This document shows positions 39,165 to 48,170 of a DNA stretch of 64,000 nt, piece after piece. The position numbers and the translations under genes were made by a program. Within the stretch, counting starts at the first letter, position 1. Each line of letters opens with the position of its first letter. The stretch comes from Kocuria rosea subsp. polaris (GTDB taxonomy: Bacteria > Actinomycetota > Actinomycetes > Actinomycetales > Micrococcaceae). Location: NCBI RefSeq assembly GCF_001483755.1, contig NZ_LQBK01000002.1, forward strand, positions 195,041-259,040. The letters run 5' to 3'. The notes below the pieces were generated by a model, which was given only the letters and a program-made list of their open reading frames with translations, searched no databases and was not told the DNA's origin.

Positions 39165-39563
39165 ATGACAATGACAGATCCTGTCGCGGACATGCTGACG
39201 CGTCTGCGCAACGCCAACTCCGCCTACCACGACTCCGTGAGCATGCCGTACTCGAAGCTCAAGGCCCGCGTGGCGGACATCCTCAAGGCCGAGGGCTACA
39301 TCGCGGACTACAAGGAGGAGGCGGCCGAGGTCGGCAAGACCCTGACGCTCTCCCTGAAGTTCGGCCCCAACCGCGAGCGCTCCATCGCGGGCGTCCGGCG
39401 CATCTCCAAGCCGGGCCTGCGCGTGTACGCCAAGTCCACCAACCTCCCGAAGGTCCTGGGCGGCCTGGGCATCGCCATCCTGTCCACCTCTTCCGGGCTG
39501 CTGACCGACAAGCAGGCCGCGAAGAAGGGCGTGGGCGGCGAAGTCCTCGCGTACGTCTGGTAA
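39165..39563 (+). CDS. rpsH: 30S ribosomal protein S8
   Basis: S8 is a primary 16S rRNA binder, and in E. coli the repressor of the spc operon. The 132-residue product begins [23 protein letters not shown] and ends [12 protein letters not shown]. The ATG at 39165 is the usual actinobacterial start; ATG 39171 is possible. An upstream in-frame start at 39126 is not supported. Confidence 0.97.
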   Translation: MTMTDPVADMLTRLRNANSAYHDSVSMPYSKLKARVADILKAEGYIADYKEEAAEVGKTLTLSLKFGPNRERSIAGVRRISKPGLRVYAKSTNLPKVLGGLGIAILSTSSGLLTDKQAAKKGVGGEVLAYVW

Positions 39564-39586
39564 CCCGGAACAGAAAGGAAGAGAAC

Positions 39587-40123
39587 ATGTCACGTATCGG
39601 ACGTCTCCCCATCTCTGTGCCGGCCGGTGTGGAGATCAAGGTCGACGGCAACGTCGTCTCCGTCAAGGGCGCCAAGGGCGAGCTGCAGCACACCGTTGCC
39701 AGCCCGATCACCGTCGCGCTCGAGGACAGCACCCTCACCGTCACCCGACCCGACGACGAGCGCGAGTCCCGCTCGCTGCACGGCCTCACCCGCACCCTGA
39801 TCGCCAACATGATCCAGGGCGTCACCCAGGGCTACTCCAAGGGCATCGAGATCGTGGGCACCGGGTACCGCGTGCAGGCCAAGGGCCAGGACCTCGAGTT
39901 CGCCCTCGGCTACAGCCACCCGATCACCTTCAAGGCCCCGGAGGGCATCTCGTTCGCCGTCGAGGGCGTCAACAAGCTCTCGGTCAACGGCATCGACAAG
40001 CAGCAGGTCGGCGAGGTCGCCGCGAAGATCCGCAAGCTCCGCGCCCCCGAGCCCTACAAGGGCAAGGGCGTGCGGTACGCCGGCGAGCAGATCCGCCGCA
40101 AGGCCGGAAAGGCTGGTAAGTAA
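39587..40123 (+). CDS. rplF: 50S ribosomal protein L6
   Basis: L6 lies near the sarcin-ricin loop. The 178-residue product has [45 protein letters not shown] and the end [28 protein letters not shown] precedes the ATG. rplR starts 2 bp after. Confidence 0.98.
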   Translation: MSRIGRLPISVPAGVEIKVDGNVVSVKGAKGELQHTVASPITVALEDSTLTVTRPDDERESRSLHGLTRTLIANMIQGVTQGYSKGIEIVGTGYRVQAKGQDLEFALGYSHPITFKAPEGISFAVEGVNKLSVNGIDKQQVGEVAAKIRKLRAPEPYKGKGVRYAGEQIRRKAGKAGK

Positions 40124-40125
40124 TC

Positions 40126-40497
40126 ATGGCTCTGAAGATCAAGGGCAAGTCCAAGGCCGCCGCCCGCAGCCGCCGCCACGCCCGGGTGCGCAAGCACCTG
40201 GCCGGCACGGCCGCGCGCCCGCGCCTGGTCGTCAACCGCTCGGCCCGCCACGTGTTCGTCCAGGTCGTCGACGACACCCAGGGTGTCACCGTCGCCTCGG
40301 CCTCGACCATGGAGGCCGACCTGCGCGGTGCCGACGCGGACAAGACCGCGAAGGCCAAGCGCGTGGGTGAGCTCGTGGCCGAGCGCGCCAAGGCCGCCGG
40401 TGTCGAGGCCGTCGTGTTCGACCGCGGCGGCAACAAGTACCACGGTCGCGTGGCGGCTGTCGCCGACGGCGCCCGCGAAGGAGGTCTGGCACTGTGA
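40126..40497 (+). CDS. rplR: 50S ribosomal protein L18
   Basis: L18 binds 5S rRNA with L5. The 123-residue product has [26 protein letters not shown] and ends [15 protein letters not shown]. Its TGA overlaps the GTG of rpsE. Internal AAGGAGGT at the 3' end serves rpsE. Confidence 0.98.
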   Translation: MALKIKGKSKAAARSRRHARVRKHLAGTAARPRLVVNRSARHVFVQVVDDTQGVTVASASTMEADLRGADADKTAKAKRVGELVAERAKAAGVEAVVFDRGGNKYHGRVAAVADGAREGGLAL

Positions 40498-41225
40498 GTG
40501 AGCAGAACAACGAGAAGGAAACCCAGGTGACCGAAGCGAGCACCGCCTCCACGGAGGCGACCGGGGCCCAGCAGACCACCGAGACCACCCGTTCCCAGGA
40601 CTCCCGCGGCGACCGCGGGGGCCGTGGTGAGCGCGGCGGCCGCGGTGAGCGCGGGGGCCGTGGTGAGCGCGGCGGCCGCGGCGGCCGCGGCGGCCGCGAC
40701 GAGGAGAAGGACAAGTTCCTCGAGCGCGTCGTGACCATCAACCGCGTCTCCAAGGTCGTCAAGGGCGGTCGTCGCTTCAGCTTCACCGCCCTCGTCGTCG
40801 TCGGCGACGGCAACGGCATGGTCGGGGTCGGCTACGGCAAGGCCAAGGAGGTGCCGGCCGCGATCTCGAAGGGCGTCGAGGAGGCGAAGAAGAACTTCTT
40901 CCGCGTCCCGCGCATCGAGGACCGCACCATCCCGCACCGCGTGCAGGGCGAGGCCGCCGCCGGTGTCGTCATGCTGCGCCCGGCGACCCCGGGTACCGGT
41001 GTGATCGCCGGTGGTCCGGTCCGCGCCGTGCTCGAGTGCGCCGGCATCCACGACGTGCTGTCGAAGTCCCTCGGCTCGTCGAACCAGATCAACATCGTGC
41101 ACGCAACCATCGAGGCGCTCCGCCAGCTCGAGGAGCCGGCGGCCGTCGCGGCCCGTCGTGGGCTGCCGATGGACGAGGTCGTCCCCGGTCCGTTGCTGCG
41201 CTCGATCCAGAAGGCAGGTGCCTGA
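40494..41225 (+). CDS. rpsE: 30S ribosomal protein S5 with RGG-repeat extension
   Basis: S5 lines the mRNA entry tunnel with S3 and S4 and influences accuracy. The S5 core ([22 protein letters not shown] onward, about residue 72) is preceded by a roughly 70-residue extension: a Thr/Glu-rich part, then repeated RGGRGE units (about 41-68). E. coli S5 has 167 residues; this one has 243. The GTG at 40494 has AAGGAGGT 7 nt upstream; a GTG at 40528 is possible but less supported. It overlaps rplR, and its TGA overlaps the rpmD ATG. Confidence 0.97.
   Translation: MSEQNNEKETQVTEASTASTEATGAQQTTETTRSQDSRGDRGGRGERGGRGERGGRGERGGRGGRGGRDEEKDKFLERVVTINRVSKVVKGGRRFSFTALVVVGDGNGMVGVGYGKAKEVPAAISKGVEEAKKNFFRVPRIEDRTIPHRVQGEAAAGVVMLRPATPGTGVIAGGPVRAVLECAGIHDVLSKSLGSSNQINIVHATIEALRQLEEPAAVAARRGLPMDEVVPGPLLRSIQKAGA
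40614..40697 (+). repeat. 18-bp tandem repeat within rpsE
   Basis: Four full 18-bp units and a 12-bp partial unit alternate between CGCGGGGGCCGTGGTGAG and CGCGGCGGCCGCGGTGAG versions. They are in frame and encode RGGRGE repeats. Alternation of two nucleotide versions suggests duplication of a 36-bp block. Confidence 0.9.
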
Positions 41226-41434
41226 TGTCCGGCAAGCGTATCCAGCCCGACGGCACGGAGCTGCGCATCACGCAGGTCCGGTCGGTGGTCGGCCAGAAGC
41301 AGAACATGCGGAACACCCTGCGGTCCCTCGGCCTCAAGCGGCCGGGCAACGTCGTGGTCCGCAAGGCCGACGGCGTGACCGCGGGCATGGTCAACACCGT
41401 CGCCCACCTGGTCAAGGTCGAGGAGGCCAAGTAA
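41225..41434 (+). CDS. rpmD: 50S ribosomal protein L30
   Basis: L30 is a small 50S protein absent from some bacteria. The 69-residue product has [30 protein letters not shown], the family core. The ATG at 41225 shares its A with the rpsE stop (TGATG). rplO starts 2 bp after. Confidence 0.97.
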   Translation: MSGKRIQPDGTELRITQVRSVVGQKQNMRNTLRSLGLKRPGNVVVRKADGVTAGMVNTVAHLVKVEEAK

Positions 41435-41436
41435 CC

Positions 41437-41937
41437 ATGGCAGAGAACACTGCTGAGAACACCGCCCCGAGCACCGCTCAGGGCAACGAGAAGGTGCACG
41501 CGCTCAAGGTGCACCACCTGCGTCCGGCCCCGGGCGCGAAGACCGCCAAGACCCGCGTGGGTCGCGGTGAGGGCTCCAAGGGCAAGACCGCCGGCCGCGG
41601 CACCAAGGGCACCAGTGCCCGGTACCAGGTCAAGGCGGGCTTCGCGGGCGGGCAGCTGCCGCTGCACATGCGCCTGCCCAAGCTGCGCGGGTTCAAGAAC
41701 CCGTTCCGCGTGGAGTACCAGGTCGTCAACCTGGACAAGCTCACCGAGCTCTTCCCGGAGGGCGGCGAGGTGACCGTGGACACGCTCGTGGCCCGCGGCG
41801 CCGTCCGCAAGAACCAGCCCGTCAAGGTGCTGGGCTCCGGCGAGATCGCGGTCGCGGTCGACGTCAAGGCGCACGCCTTCTCGGGCTCCGCCGCGGAGAA
41901 GATCGCCGCCGCCGGCGGCAGCACCACCGCGCTGTGA
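41437..41937 (+). CDS. rplO: 50S ribosomal protein L15
   Basis: L15 is a late-assembly 50S protein. The 166-residue product has [35 protein letters not shown] and the L15 signature around [27 protein letters not shown]. Its N terminus is slightly extended ([14 protein letters not shown]). Two strong terminators separate it from secY. Confidence 0.98.
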   Translation: MAENTAENTAPSTAQGNEKVHALKVHHLRPAPGAKTAKTRVGRGEGSKGKTAGRGTKGTSARYQVKAGFAGGQLPLHMRLPKLRGFKNPFRVEYQVVNLDKLTELFPEGGEVTVDTLVARGAVRKNQPVKVLGSGEIAVAVDVKAHAFSGSAAEKIAAAGGSTTAL

Positions 41938-41943
41938 GCGCGG

Positions 41944-41979
41944 GCCGCGGGGACCGGGCGCACGCCCGGTCCCCGCGGC
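41944..41979 (+). terminator. Terminator 1 after rplO
   Basis: A perfect 17-bp stem (41944-41960 / 41963-41979) lies 6 bp after the stop codon. Confidence 0.8.
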
Positions 41980-41985
41980 ACCCAC

Positions 41986-42027
41986 GGATCAGGCCCCGTC
42001 CACGCCAGCGTGGGCGGGGCCTGATCC
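41986..42027 (+). terminator. Terminator 2 after rplO
   Basis: A 20-bp stem (41986-42005 / 42008-42027, one G-U) immediately follows the first hairpin. Two hairpins in tandem imply an efficient stop before secY. Confidence 0.8.
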
Positions 42028-42092
42028 GTCGGCGGGGCCAGCCCGCCGCGTCGGCGCGCGCCCCGGGGGAGTCCCCGGCGCGGCGCGTTCGT

Positions 42093-42098
42093 TAGACT
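42093..42098 (+). promoter_or_regulatory. secY promoter -10
   Basis: TAGACT is preceded by T and stands 107 bp before the secY start. No convincing -35 is seen; a short CGGGGGA/TCCCCGG dyad (near 42064-42078) occupies that region. Confidence 0.5.
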
Positions 42099-42204
42099 TG
42101 CCGGAGTTCTCCGCGCCCACGCCTGTGCGCGGACCCAGGACCGAGCTCCGCCCCACCACCCCCCGCCGCCGGATGCCGGTCGGACCCAGTCTCTAGGAGG
42201 ACAT

Positions 42205-43515
42205 GTGCTCAGCGCTTTCGGACGGGCGTTGCGAACCCCCGACCTGCGACGCAAGCTGGGGTTCACCCTCGCCCTCATCGTGCTCTACCGCCTGGGCACG
42301 TTCATCCCGGCGCCGGGCGTCGACTACGGCAACGTGCAGCAGTGCCTGGAACTGGGGTCCACCACGGGCGGCGTGTACGACATGGTGAACCTCTTCAGCG
42401 GCGGCGCCCTGCTGCAGCTGTCGGTCTTCGCCCTGGGCGTGATGCCCTACATCACCGCGAGCATCATCGTGCAGCTGCTGCGCGTGGTCATCCCGCGCTT
42501 CCAGGAGCTGCACGAGGAGGGCGCGCAGGGACAGACGCAGCTGACCCAGTACACCCGCTACCTGACCATCGGCCTCGCGCTGCTCAACGCCACCACGGTG
42601 GTCTCGCTCGCCCGGTCCGGGGCCCTGCTGGGGGACTGCCCCCTGCCGATCATCCCCGAGGACACCTGGCTGACCGTGCTGATCATCATCATCACCATGA
42701 CCGCCGGCACGGCGATCATCATGTGGCTGGGGGAGCGGATCACGGAGAAGGGCGTGGGCAACGGCATGTCGCTGCTCATCTTCACCTCCATCGCCGCGAC
42801 CTTCCCGTCCGCCCTCGGCGAGATCCTGCGGACCCGGGGCTGGGGCGTGTTCCTCTCGGTGCTGGCCGTGGGGCTCGTGGTGATCACCTGCGTGGTCTTC
42901 GTGGAGCAGTCCCAGCGCCGCGTGCCCGTGCAGTACGCCAAGCGGATGGTGGGCCGGCGCACCATCGGCGGCACCACCACCTACATCCCGCTCAAGGTCA
43001 ACATGGCCGGCGTCATCCCCATCATCTTCGCCTCCTCGATGCTGATGCTGCCCGGCATGCTCGCCCAGTTCGGGATGCCGGACGACGGCACGGACATCCC
43101 CGGCTGGGTGAACTGGATCAACAGCTACCTCGTCACCGGCGACCACCCCGTGTACATGGTGATGTACTTCCTGATGATCGTGTTCTTCACGTACTTCTAC
43201 GTGTCGATCACCTTCAACCCGGAGGAGGTCTCCAACAACATGAAGCGCTACGGCGGCTTCATCCCGGGGATCCGCGCCGGCCGGCCCACCGAGAAGTACC
43301 TCGCCTACGTGCTCAGCCGGATCACGTTCCCGGGCGCCCTGTACCTGGGCATCGTGTCGATGATCCCGCTCGTGGCGCTCGTGCTGATCGACGCCAACCA
43401 GAACTTCCCGTTCGGCGGGCCGTCGCTGCTCATCATGGTGGGCGTGGGCCTGGACACGGTGAAGCAGATCGAGGCCCAGCTGCAGCAGCGCAACTACGAG
43501 GGACTGCTGCGCTGA
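42205..43515 (+). CDS. secY: Preprotein translocase subunit SecY
   Basis: SecY is the ten-helix channel of the Sec export machinery. The 436-residue product has the plug/TM2 region, the cytoplasmic loop GERITEKGVGNGMSLLIF, GGTTTYIPLKVNMAGVIPIIFASSML and RPTEKYLAYVLSRITFPGALYL. The GTG at 42205 (MLSAFGRALRTPDLRRK) is the actinobacterial start, with CTAGGAGG 4-5 nt upstream; the ATG at 42203 is in another frame. Its partner secE is at 429. Confidence 0.98.
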   Translation: MLSAFGRALRTPDLRRKLGFTLALIVLYRLGTFIPAPGVDYGNVQQCLELGSTTGGVYDMVNLFSGGALLQLSVFALGVMPYITASIIVQLLRVVIPRFQELHEEGAQGQTQLTQYTRYLTIGLALLNATTVVSLARSGALLGDCPLPIIPEDTWLTVLIIIITMTAGTAIIMWLGERITEKGVGNGMSLLIFTSIAATFPSALGEILRTRGWGVFLSVLAVGLVVITCVVFVEQSQRRVPVQYAKRMVGRRTIGGTTTYIPLKVNMAGVIPIIFASSMLMLPGMLAQFGMPDDGTDIPGWVNWINSYLVTGDHPVYMVMYFLMIVFFTYFYVSITFNPEEVSNNMKRYGGFIPGIRAGRPTEKYLAYVLSRITFPGALYLGIVSMIPLVALVLIDANQNFPFGGPSLLIMVGVGLDTVKQIEAQLQQRNYEGLLR

Positions 43516-43522
43516 CCGGCGC

Positions 43523-43551
43523 CCCGGGCGCCCCGCGCCGGGGCGCCCGGG
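43523..43551 (+). terminator. Hairpin between secY and adk
   Basis: A perfect 12-bp stem (43523-43534 / 43540-43551) with a 5-nt loop. TAGACT (43561-43566), a possible adk -10, follows it. Confidence 0.65.
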
Positions 43552-43560
43552 ACGTCCCGA

Positions 43561-43566
43561 TAGACT
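43561..43566 (+). promoter_or_regulatory. Possible adk promoter -10
   Basis: TAGACT lies 35 bp before the adk ATG and just after a hairpin. No -35 was recognised, so this is tentative. Confidence 0.4.
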
Positions 43567-43601
43567 GTGACCGCAGCCACCACCGACCGCAAGGAGACTT
43601 C

Positions 43602-44165
43602 ATGACCCGCATGCTCATCATCGGCCCCCCCGGCGCAGGCAAGGGCACGCAGGCCGTGCGCATCTCGGAGCAGCTCGGCATCCCGGCGATCTCCACCGGG
43701 GACATCTTCCGGGCGAACATCAAGGGCCGGACCGCGCTGGGCGAGGAGGCCAAGAGCTACATCGACGCCGGCGACCTCGTCCCGGACTCGGTGACCAACC
43801 GGATGGTGCGCGAGCGCCTCGCCGAGACGGACACGGCCGACGGCTTCCTGCTCGACGGCTACCCGCGCAACGCCGCGCAGGTGGAGGAGCTCGACGCCAT
43901 CCTCGCCGAGCTGGGGCAGGAGCTCGACGTCGTGCTGAAGCTGACCGCCGATCGCGACGAGCTCGTCCAGCGGCTCCTCGGGCGCGCCCAGAAGGAAGGG
44001 CGCACCGACGACACCGAAGCGGTCATCCGGCACCGTCTCGACGTGTACGACGCGGAGACCGCCGCGGTCGTCGACGTCTACGACCGGCGCGGCATCGTCC
44101 GCGAGGTCGACGGCCTGGGGACCGTCGACGAGGTCTCCCGGCGGATCATGAGCGCGCTGTCCTGA
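43602..44165 (+). CDS. adk: Adenylate kinase
   Basis: Adk interconverts AMP, ADP and ATP. The 187-residue product is the short form, without the long LID zinc domain. It has the P-loop GPPGAGKGTQ (8-17), the AMP-site GYPRN and LID arginines. AAGGAG precedes the ATG at 43602. The secY-adk-map order is widely conserved. Confidence 0.98.
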   Translation: MTRMLIIGPPGAGKGTQAVRISEQLGIPAISTGDIFRANIKGRTALGEEAKSYIDAGDLVPDSVTNRMVRERLAETDTADGFLLDGYPRNAAQVEELDAILAELGQELDVVLKLTADRDELVQRLLGRAQKEGRTDDTEAVIRHRLDVYDAETAAVVDVYDRRGIVREVDGLGTVDEVSRRIMSALS

Positions 44166-44193
44166 CGCACCGTCCCGCACCACCGACGCCGTG

Positions 44194-44219
44194 ACACCCC
44201 CGGACACCCCCGGGGGTCT
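44194..44219 (+). terminator. Possible hairpin between adk and map
   Basis: ACCCCCGG and CCGGGGGT segments can pair around a short loop, followed by ACGTTT. The fold has competing registers, so the assignment is weak. Confidence 0.35.
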
Positions 44220-44279
44220 CACGTTTAACCCACCACAGCCGCGAGCTCCCCACCCGGAGCGGCTCGGAAGGAAGACCGC

Positions 44280-45116
44280 ATGTTCGGCCGCCGCCGGATC
44301 GAGTACAAGACCAACGCCCAGCTGCGCGCCATGCAGCGCGCCGGGGTGGTGACCTCGCGCGCCCTCGACGCCGCCGTGGCGGCCGCCGTGCCCGGCGCGA
44401 CCACCGCGTCCCTCGACGACGTCTTCCGCTCGGTGCTCGACGAGCACGGGGCGAGCTCCAACTTCCTCGGCTACTTCGGCTATCCCGCCGCGGTGTGCGT
44501 GTCCGTCAACGAGGTCGTGGTGCACGGCATCCCCGGGGAGCAGGTGCTGCAGGAGGGGGACATCCTCTCCGTGGACGGCGGGGCGATCGTCGACGGCTGG
44601 CACGGGGACTCGGCGCGCACCGTGCTGCTGGGCCGCCCCGACCCCGCCGACGCCGAGCTCTCCGACGTCACCCGCCGCGCCATGTGGCACGGCATCGCCG
44701 CGGCGGCGACCGGCACCCACGTCGGCGACATCGGCGCGGCCGTGGAGGACTACGTGCGGAAGGCCTCCGGGCACCGCTTCGGGATCCTCGAGGAGTACGT
44801 GGGCCACGGCATCGGCTCCAAGATGCACATGGCCCCCGACGTGCTCAACTTCCGCAGCACCGACCGCGGCCCCCGCCTGCGCGCCGGGATGGCGCTGGCC
44901 ATCGAGCCGATGCTCGTGCGCGGCGGGATCGGCACCCGCGTGCTCGACGACGAGTGGACCGTGGTCACCACGGACGGGGCCCGCTCGAGCCAGTGGGAGC
45001 ACTCCGTGGCCCTGCACGCCGACGGCGTCTGGGTGCTCACGGCCGAGGACGGCGGGGCCTCGGAGCTCGAGCCCCTCGGCGTGCGCCCCGTCCCGATCCC
45101 GGAGGACCTGCCGTGA
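44280..45116 (+). CDS. map: Methionine aminopeptidase, type I
   Basis: MetAP removes N-terminal methionine from new proteins. The 278-residue product has all five metal ligands in order: two Asp in [14 protein letters not shown], His in EYVGHGIG, Glu in AIEPML and Glu in SQWEHS. The substrate-site His is in [17 protein letters not shown] precedes the ATG. The TGA overlaps the proposed GTG start of rlmN. Confidence 0.97.
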   Translation: MFGRRRIEYKTNAQLRAMQRAGVVTSRALDAAVAAAVPGATTASLDDVFRSVLDEHGASSNFLGYFGYPAAVCVSVNEVVVHGIPGEQVLQEGDILSVDGGAIVDGWHGDSARTVLLGRPDPADAELSDVTRRAMWHGIAAAATGTHVGDIGAAVEDYVRKASGHRFGILEEYVGHGIGSKMHMAPDVLNFRSTDRGPRLRAGMALAIEPMLVRGGIGTRVLDDEWTVVTTDGARSSQWEHSVALHADGVWVLTAEDGGASELEPLGVRPVPIPEDLP

Positions 45117-46342
45117 GCGCCCGCCCCCCGACCGTCCAGGACCCGCGACCCCGCGAGGAGAACACCGTGGCCCAGCAGCCGCAGCAGACCACCACGACCC
45201 GCACGCCCGTCGAGCTCACCGTGAAGCCGCGGCCCGGCCAGCTGACCTTCTCCGCGCCGCGCCGCGGGAAGCCCCCGCGCCACCTCGCCGACTTCGACAT
45301 GGCGGGCCGCCGGCAGTTCCTCGCCGAGCTGGGCCACCAGCCCTTCCGGGCGGGCCAGCTCTCCCGGCACTACTTCGACCGGTTCGCCACCGCGCCGGAG
45401 GACATGACCGACCTGCCCGCCGCCGGGCGGGAGGAGCTCGTGTCCCAGGCCCTGCCGCCGCTGCTGACGACCGTGCGCAGCCTGGAGGCCGACCAGGGCG
45501 CCACCGTCAAGAACGTGCACCGGTGCTTCGACGGGGCCACCGTGGAGTCCGTGCTGATGCGCTACACCAACCGGGTCACCATGTGCATCTCCTCGCAGGC
45601 CGGGTGCGGCATGAACTGCCCCTTCTGCGCGACCGGCCAGGCGGGACTGACCCGCAACCTCTCGACCGCGGAGATGGTCGAGCAGGTCGTGCAGGGGGCC
45701 CGGATGCTCCGCGGCGGGCGCGTCGGGCGGGCCGAGCAGGAGCCGCTGCGGGTCTCGAACATCGTCTTCATGGGCATGGGGGAGGCCCTGGCCAACTACA
45801 AGGCGTCGATCGGGGCGATCCACCGCCTCATCGACCCGTCCCCGGAGGGCCTCGGGATCTCCGCCCGCGGGATCACCATGTCCACCGTGGGCCTCGTGCC
45901 CGGCATCCGGAAGTTCACGCAGGAGAAGCTGCCGGTCACCCTGGCGCTGTCCCTGCACGCCCCCGACGACGAGCTGCGGGACGAGCTCATCCCGATCAAC
46001 ACCCGCTGGAAGGTCGACGAGGCCCTCGACGCGGCCTACGAGTACTACCAGGCCACCGGCCGGCGGGTCTCGATCGAGTACGCCCTGATCCGGGACATCA
46101 ACGACCACGGGTGGCGGGCCGACCTGCTCGGGGAGAAGCTCAACGCCCGCGGCGGGGGCTGGGTGCACGTGAACCCGATCCCGCTCAACCCGACGCCGGG
46201 CTCCAAGTGGACCGCGTCCCGGCCGGGCGTGGAGCAGAACTTCGTGGAGCGGCTGCGCGCCCACGGCATCCCCACCACCGTGCGGGACACCCGCGGCTCC
46301 GACATCGACGGGGCCTGCGGGCAGCTCGCCGCGACCGTCTGA
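45113..46342 (+). CDS. rlmN: Dual-specificity rRNA/tRNA adenine-C2 methyltransferase RlmN
   Basis: RlmN is a radical-SAM enzyme that methylates C2 of A2503 in 23S rRNA and A37 of some tRNAs. The CxxxCxxC cluster ligands are C165, C169 and C172 (CGMNCPFC). Conserved [19 protein letters not shown] and the end [10 protein letters not shown] with the catalytic Cys are visible. The GTG at 45113 (409 residues, GGAGG upstream) overlaps the map stop; the GTG at 45167 also has a good site (GAGGAG) and gives a 391-residue form. Either start keeps all domains. A strong terminator follows. Confidence 0.95.
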   Translation: MSARPPTVQDPRPREENTVAQQPQQTTTTRTPVELTVKPRPGQLTFSAPRRGKPPRHLADFDMAGRRQFLAELGHQPFRAGQLSRHYFDRFATAPEDMTDLPAAGREELVSQALPPLLTTVRSLEADQGATVKNVHRCFDGATVESVLMRYTNRVTMCISSQAGCGMNCPFCATGQAGLTRNLSTAEMVEQVVQGARMLRGGRVGRAEQEPLRVSNIVFMGMGEALANYKASIGAIHRLIDPSPEGLGISARGITMSTVGLVPGIRKFTQEKLPVTLALSLHAPDDELRDELIPINTRWKVDEALDAAYEYYQATGRRVSIEYALIRDINDHGWRADLLGEKLNARGGGWVHVNPIPLNPTPGSKWTASRPGVEQNFVERLRAHGIPTTVRDTRGSDIDGACGQLAATV

Positions 46343-46382
46343 GCGCCGTCGCCCCCGGTCCGCCGGATCCGGCCGGGCCCCC

Positions 46383-46417
46383 CGGGGCCGCCTCCCGCGT
46401 TGCGGGAGGCGGCCCCG
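46383..46417 (+). terminator. Terminator after rlmN
   Basis: A perfect 16-bp stem (46383-46398 / 46402-46417) with the loop GTT lies 41 bp after the stop. Confidence 0.8.
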
Positions 46418-46429
46418 ATCCCGTAGAGT
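46400..46429 (+). promoter_or_regulatory. infA promoter overlapping the rlmN terminator
   Basis: TTGCGG (46400-46405) and TAGAGT (46424-46429) have 18-bp spacing. The -35 begins in the terminator loop. The transcript would start near 46436 with a leader of about 170 nt before infA. Confidence 0.5.
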
Positions 46430-46607
46430 GTCCTGTTGGTTGTCTGTGCTCCAGCGATTCCGCACTCATCGGACCGCGCCGACCCTCACCGTGCACCACG
46501 AACGGTGATGGTGCACGCGCACGGGTCCGCGGCGGCGTTTAACGACGATGTACACCCGAAACCCTGCCCGCCGCCCCGGCGGGGGGCACCTGAAGTTAGC
46601 GGAGGAT

Positions 46608-46829
46608 ATGGCCAAGAAAGACGGAGTCATCGAGATCGAAGGCACTGTGGTCGAGGCTCTGCCCAACGCGATGTTCCGCGTTGAGCTGAACAACGGTCAC
46701 CTGGTCCTCGCCCACATCTCCGGGAAGATGCGACAGCACTACATCCGGATCCTCCCCGAGGACCGCGTGGTGGTGGAGCTCAGCCCGTACGACCTCACTC
46801 GCGGTCGTATCGTCTACCGCTACAAGTAG
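46608..46829 (+). CDS. infA: Translation initiation factor IF-1
   Basis: IF-1 blocks the A site during initiation. The 73-residue OB-fold product [27 protein letters not shown] is standard. GGAGG lies 5-6 nt before the ATG at 46608. It is followed by rpmJ, rpsM and rpsK, the conserved order. Confidence 0.98.
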   Translation: MAKKDGVIEIEGTVVEALPNAMFRVELNNGHLVLAHISGKMRQHYIRILPEDRVVVELSPYDLTRGRIVYRYK

Positions 46830-46884
46830 GACCGGCGGCCGTCCGGGCCGCACACCACTCGAGAGAACGACGCGAAGGAATGCG

Positions 46885-46998
46885 ATGAAGGTCCAACCGA
46901 GCGTGAAGCCGATCTGCGACAAGTGCAAGGTGATCCGCCGCAACGGGCGGGTCATGGTGATCTGCGAGAACCCGCGCCACAAACAGCGTCAGGGCTGA
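46885..46998 (+). CDS. rpmJ: 50S ribosomal protein L36
   Basis: Reading from ATG 46885 gives 37 residues: [20 protein letters not shown] continuing [17 protein letters not shown], then TGA. The zinc ligands Cys11, Cys14, Cys27 and His32 are all present, so this is the zinc (C+) form. GAAGGAA precedes the start. It is too short for most ORF cut-offs. Its position between infA and rpsM is typical. Confidence 0.97.
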   Translation: MKVQPSVKPICDKCKVIRRNGRVMVICENPRHKQRQG

Positions 46999-47168
46999 GA
47001 GGCCCCGACCACCCCACGCAAGTGGATCGACATAGGCACCGCTCCCGACCGGAGAGATCCAGGCGGGCGCCCCCGGTACAGAGGCCGGGGACCGGCGGAC
47101 GGACATGACGTCCCCGACCGGACAGCGATGCTCCAGACCTCTGGAACAGCACAAGGAGAACCGCCGAT

Positions 47169-47537
47169 ATGGCTCGTCTCGCAGGCGTCGACCTTCCCCG
47201 TGAGAAGCGGTTGGAGATCGCGCTCACCTACATCTACGGCGTGGGACGCACCCGCGCGCTGGCCACCCTGGACGCCACCGGCATCTCGGGCGACCTGCGC
47301 GTGCGCGAACTCACCGACGCCCAGCTCGTGGAGCTGCGCGACTACATCGAGGACAACTACAAGGTTGAGGGTGACCTCCGGCGCGAGGTGGCCGCCGACA
47401 TCCGCCGCAAGGTCGAGATCGGCAGCTACCAGGGCATCCGGCACCGCCGCGGCCTGCCGGTGCACGGTCAGCGCACCAAGACCAACGCCCGCACCCGCAA
47501 GGGTCCGAAGCGCACGGTCGCCGGCAAGAAGAAGTAG
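47169..47537 (+). CDS. rpsM: 30S ribosomal protein S13
   Basis: S13 forms bridges to the 50S central protuberance. The 122-residue product begins [26 protein letters not shown] and ends in a basic tail with [28 protein letters not shown] precedes the ATG. The 170-bp gap after rpmJ shows no recognised motif. Confidence 0.98.
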   Translation: MARLAGVDLPREKRLEIALTYIYGVGRTRALATLDATGISGDLRVRELTDAQLVELRDYIEDNYKVEGDLRREVAADIRRKVEIGSYQGIRHRRGLPVHGQRTKTNARTRKGPKRTVAGKKK

Positions 47538-47628
47538 CCCGCTGCCGCCCGCGCGCCGGGACCCCACGGTCCCCCGGGCGGCCCACCACCACTCTTCACC
47601 GCTCTTCAAAACTTTGTAGGAGATTTCC

Positions 47629-48033
47629 ATGCCCCCGAAGACTCGCGCGACGGCTGCCCGCAAGCCGCGTCGCAAGGACAAGAAGAACGTCACCCAGGGC
47701 CAGGCCCACATCAAGTCGACGTTCAACAACACCATCGTCACCATCACCGATCCCTCCGGCGCCGTCCTGTCCTGGTCCTCCGCCGGCGAGATGGGTTTCA
47801 AGGGCTCTCGCAAGTCCACCCCCTTCGCGGCCCAGATGGCCGCCGAGGCCGCCGCCAAGCGCGCGCAGGAGCACGGCATGCGCAAGGTCGACGTGTTCGT
47901 CAAGGGCCCGGGCTCCGGGCGCGAGACCGCCATCCGCTCCCTGCAGGCCACCGGCCTCGAGGTCGGCTCCATCTCGGACGTCACCCCGAGCGCGCACAAC
48001 GGTTGCCGCCCGCCGAAGCGCCGCCGCGTCTGA
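47629..48033 (+). CDS. rpsK: 30S ribosomal protein S11
   Basis: S11 supports the 30S platform near the E site. The 134-residue product has [19 protein letters not shown] and ends [23 protein letters not shown] precedes the ATG. rpsD (S4), which follows rpsK in many bacteria, is missing; a strong terminator and then rpoA follow. Confidence 0.98.
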   Translation: MPPKTRATAARKPRRKDKKNVTQGQAHIKSTFNNTIVTITDPSGAVLSWSSAGEMGFKGSRKSTPFAAQMAAEAAAKRAQEHGMRKVDVFVKGPGSGRETAIRSLQATGLEVGSISDVTPSAHNGCRPPKRRRV

Positions 48034-48039
48034 TGTGAG

Positions 48040-48077
48040 CACGCGCACCGGGACCCCGCGGGGTCCCGGTGCGCGTG
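48040..48077 (+). terminator. Terminator after rpsK
   Basis: A 17-18-bp stem (48040-48057 / 48060-48077) starts 6 bp after rpsK. It separates rpsMK from rpoA. Confidence 0.8.
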
Positions 48078-48116
48078 CCGACAACGGACCGGGCACCGGT
48101 CCGCACCCATCAACTG

Positions 48117-48147
48117 TTTTCCACCATTTGCGCGCGTCATATAGCGG
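48117..48147 (+). promoter_or_regulatory. Probable rpoA promoter
   Basis: TTTTCC (48117-48122) and TATAGC (48140-48145) are 17 bp apart in an unusually AT-rich patch. The 11-mer TCATATAGCGG (48137-48147) also occurs upstream of rpoB (8927-8937). The -10 lacks the final T, so the exact hexamer is uncertain. Confidence 0.4.
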
Positions 48148-48170
48148 ATGCCCGCTGAAAGGAAACATCA

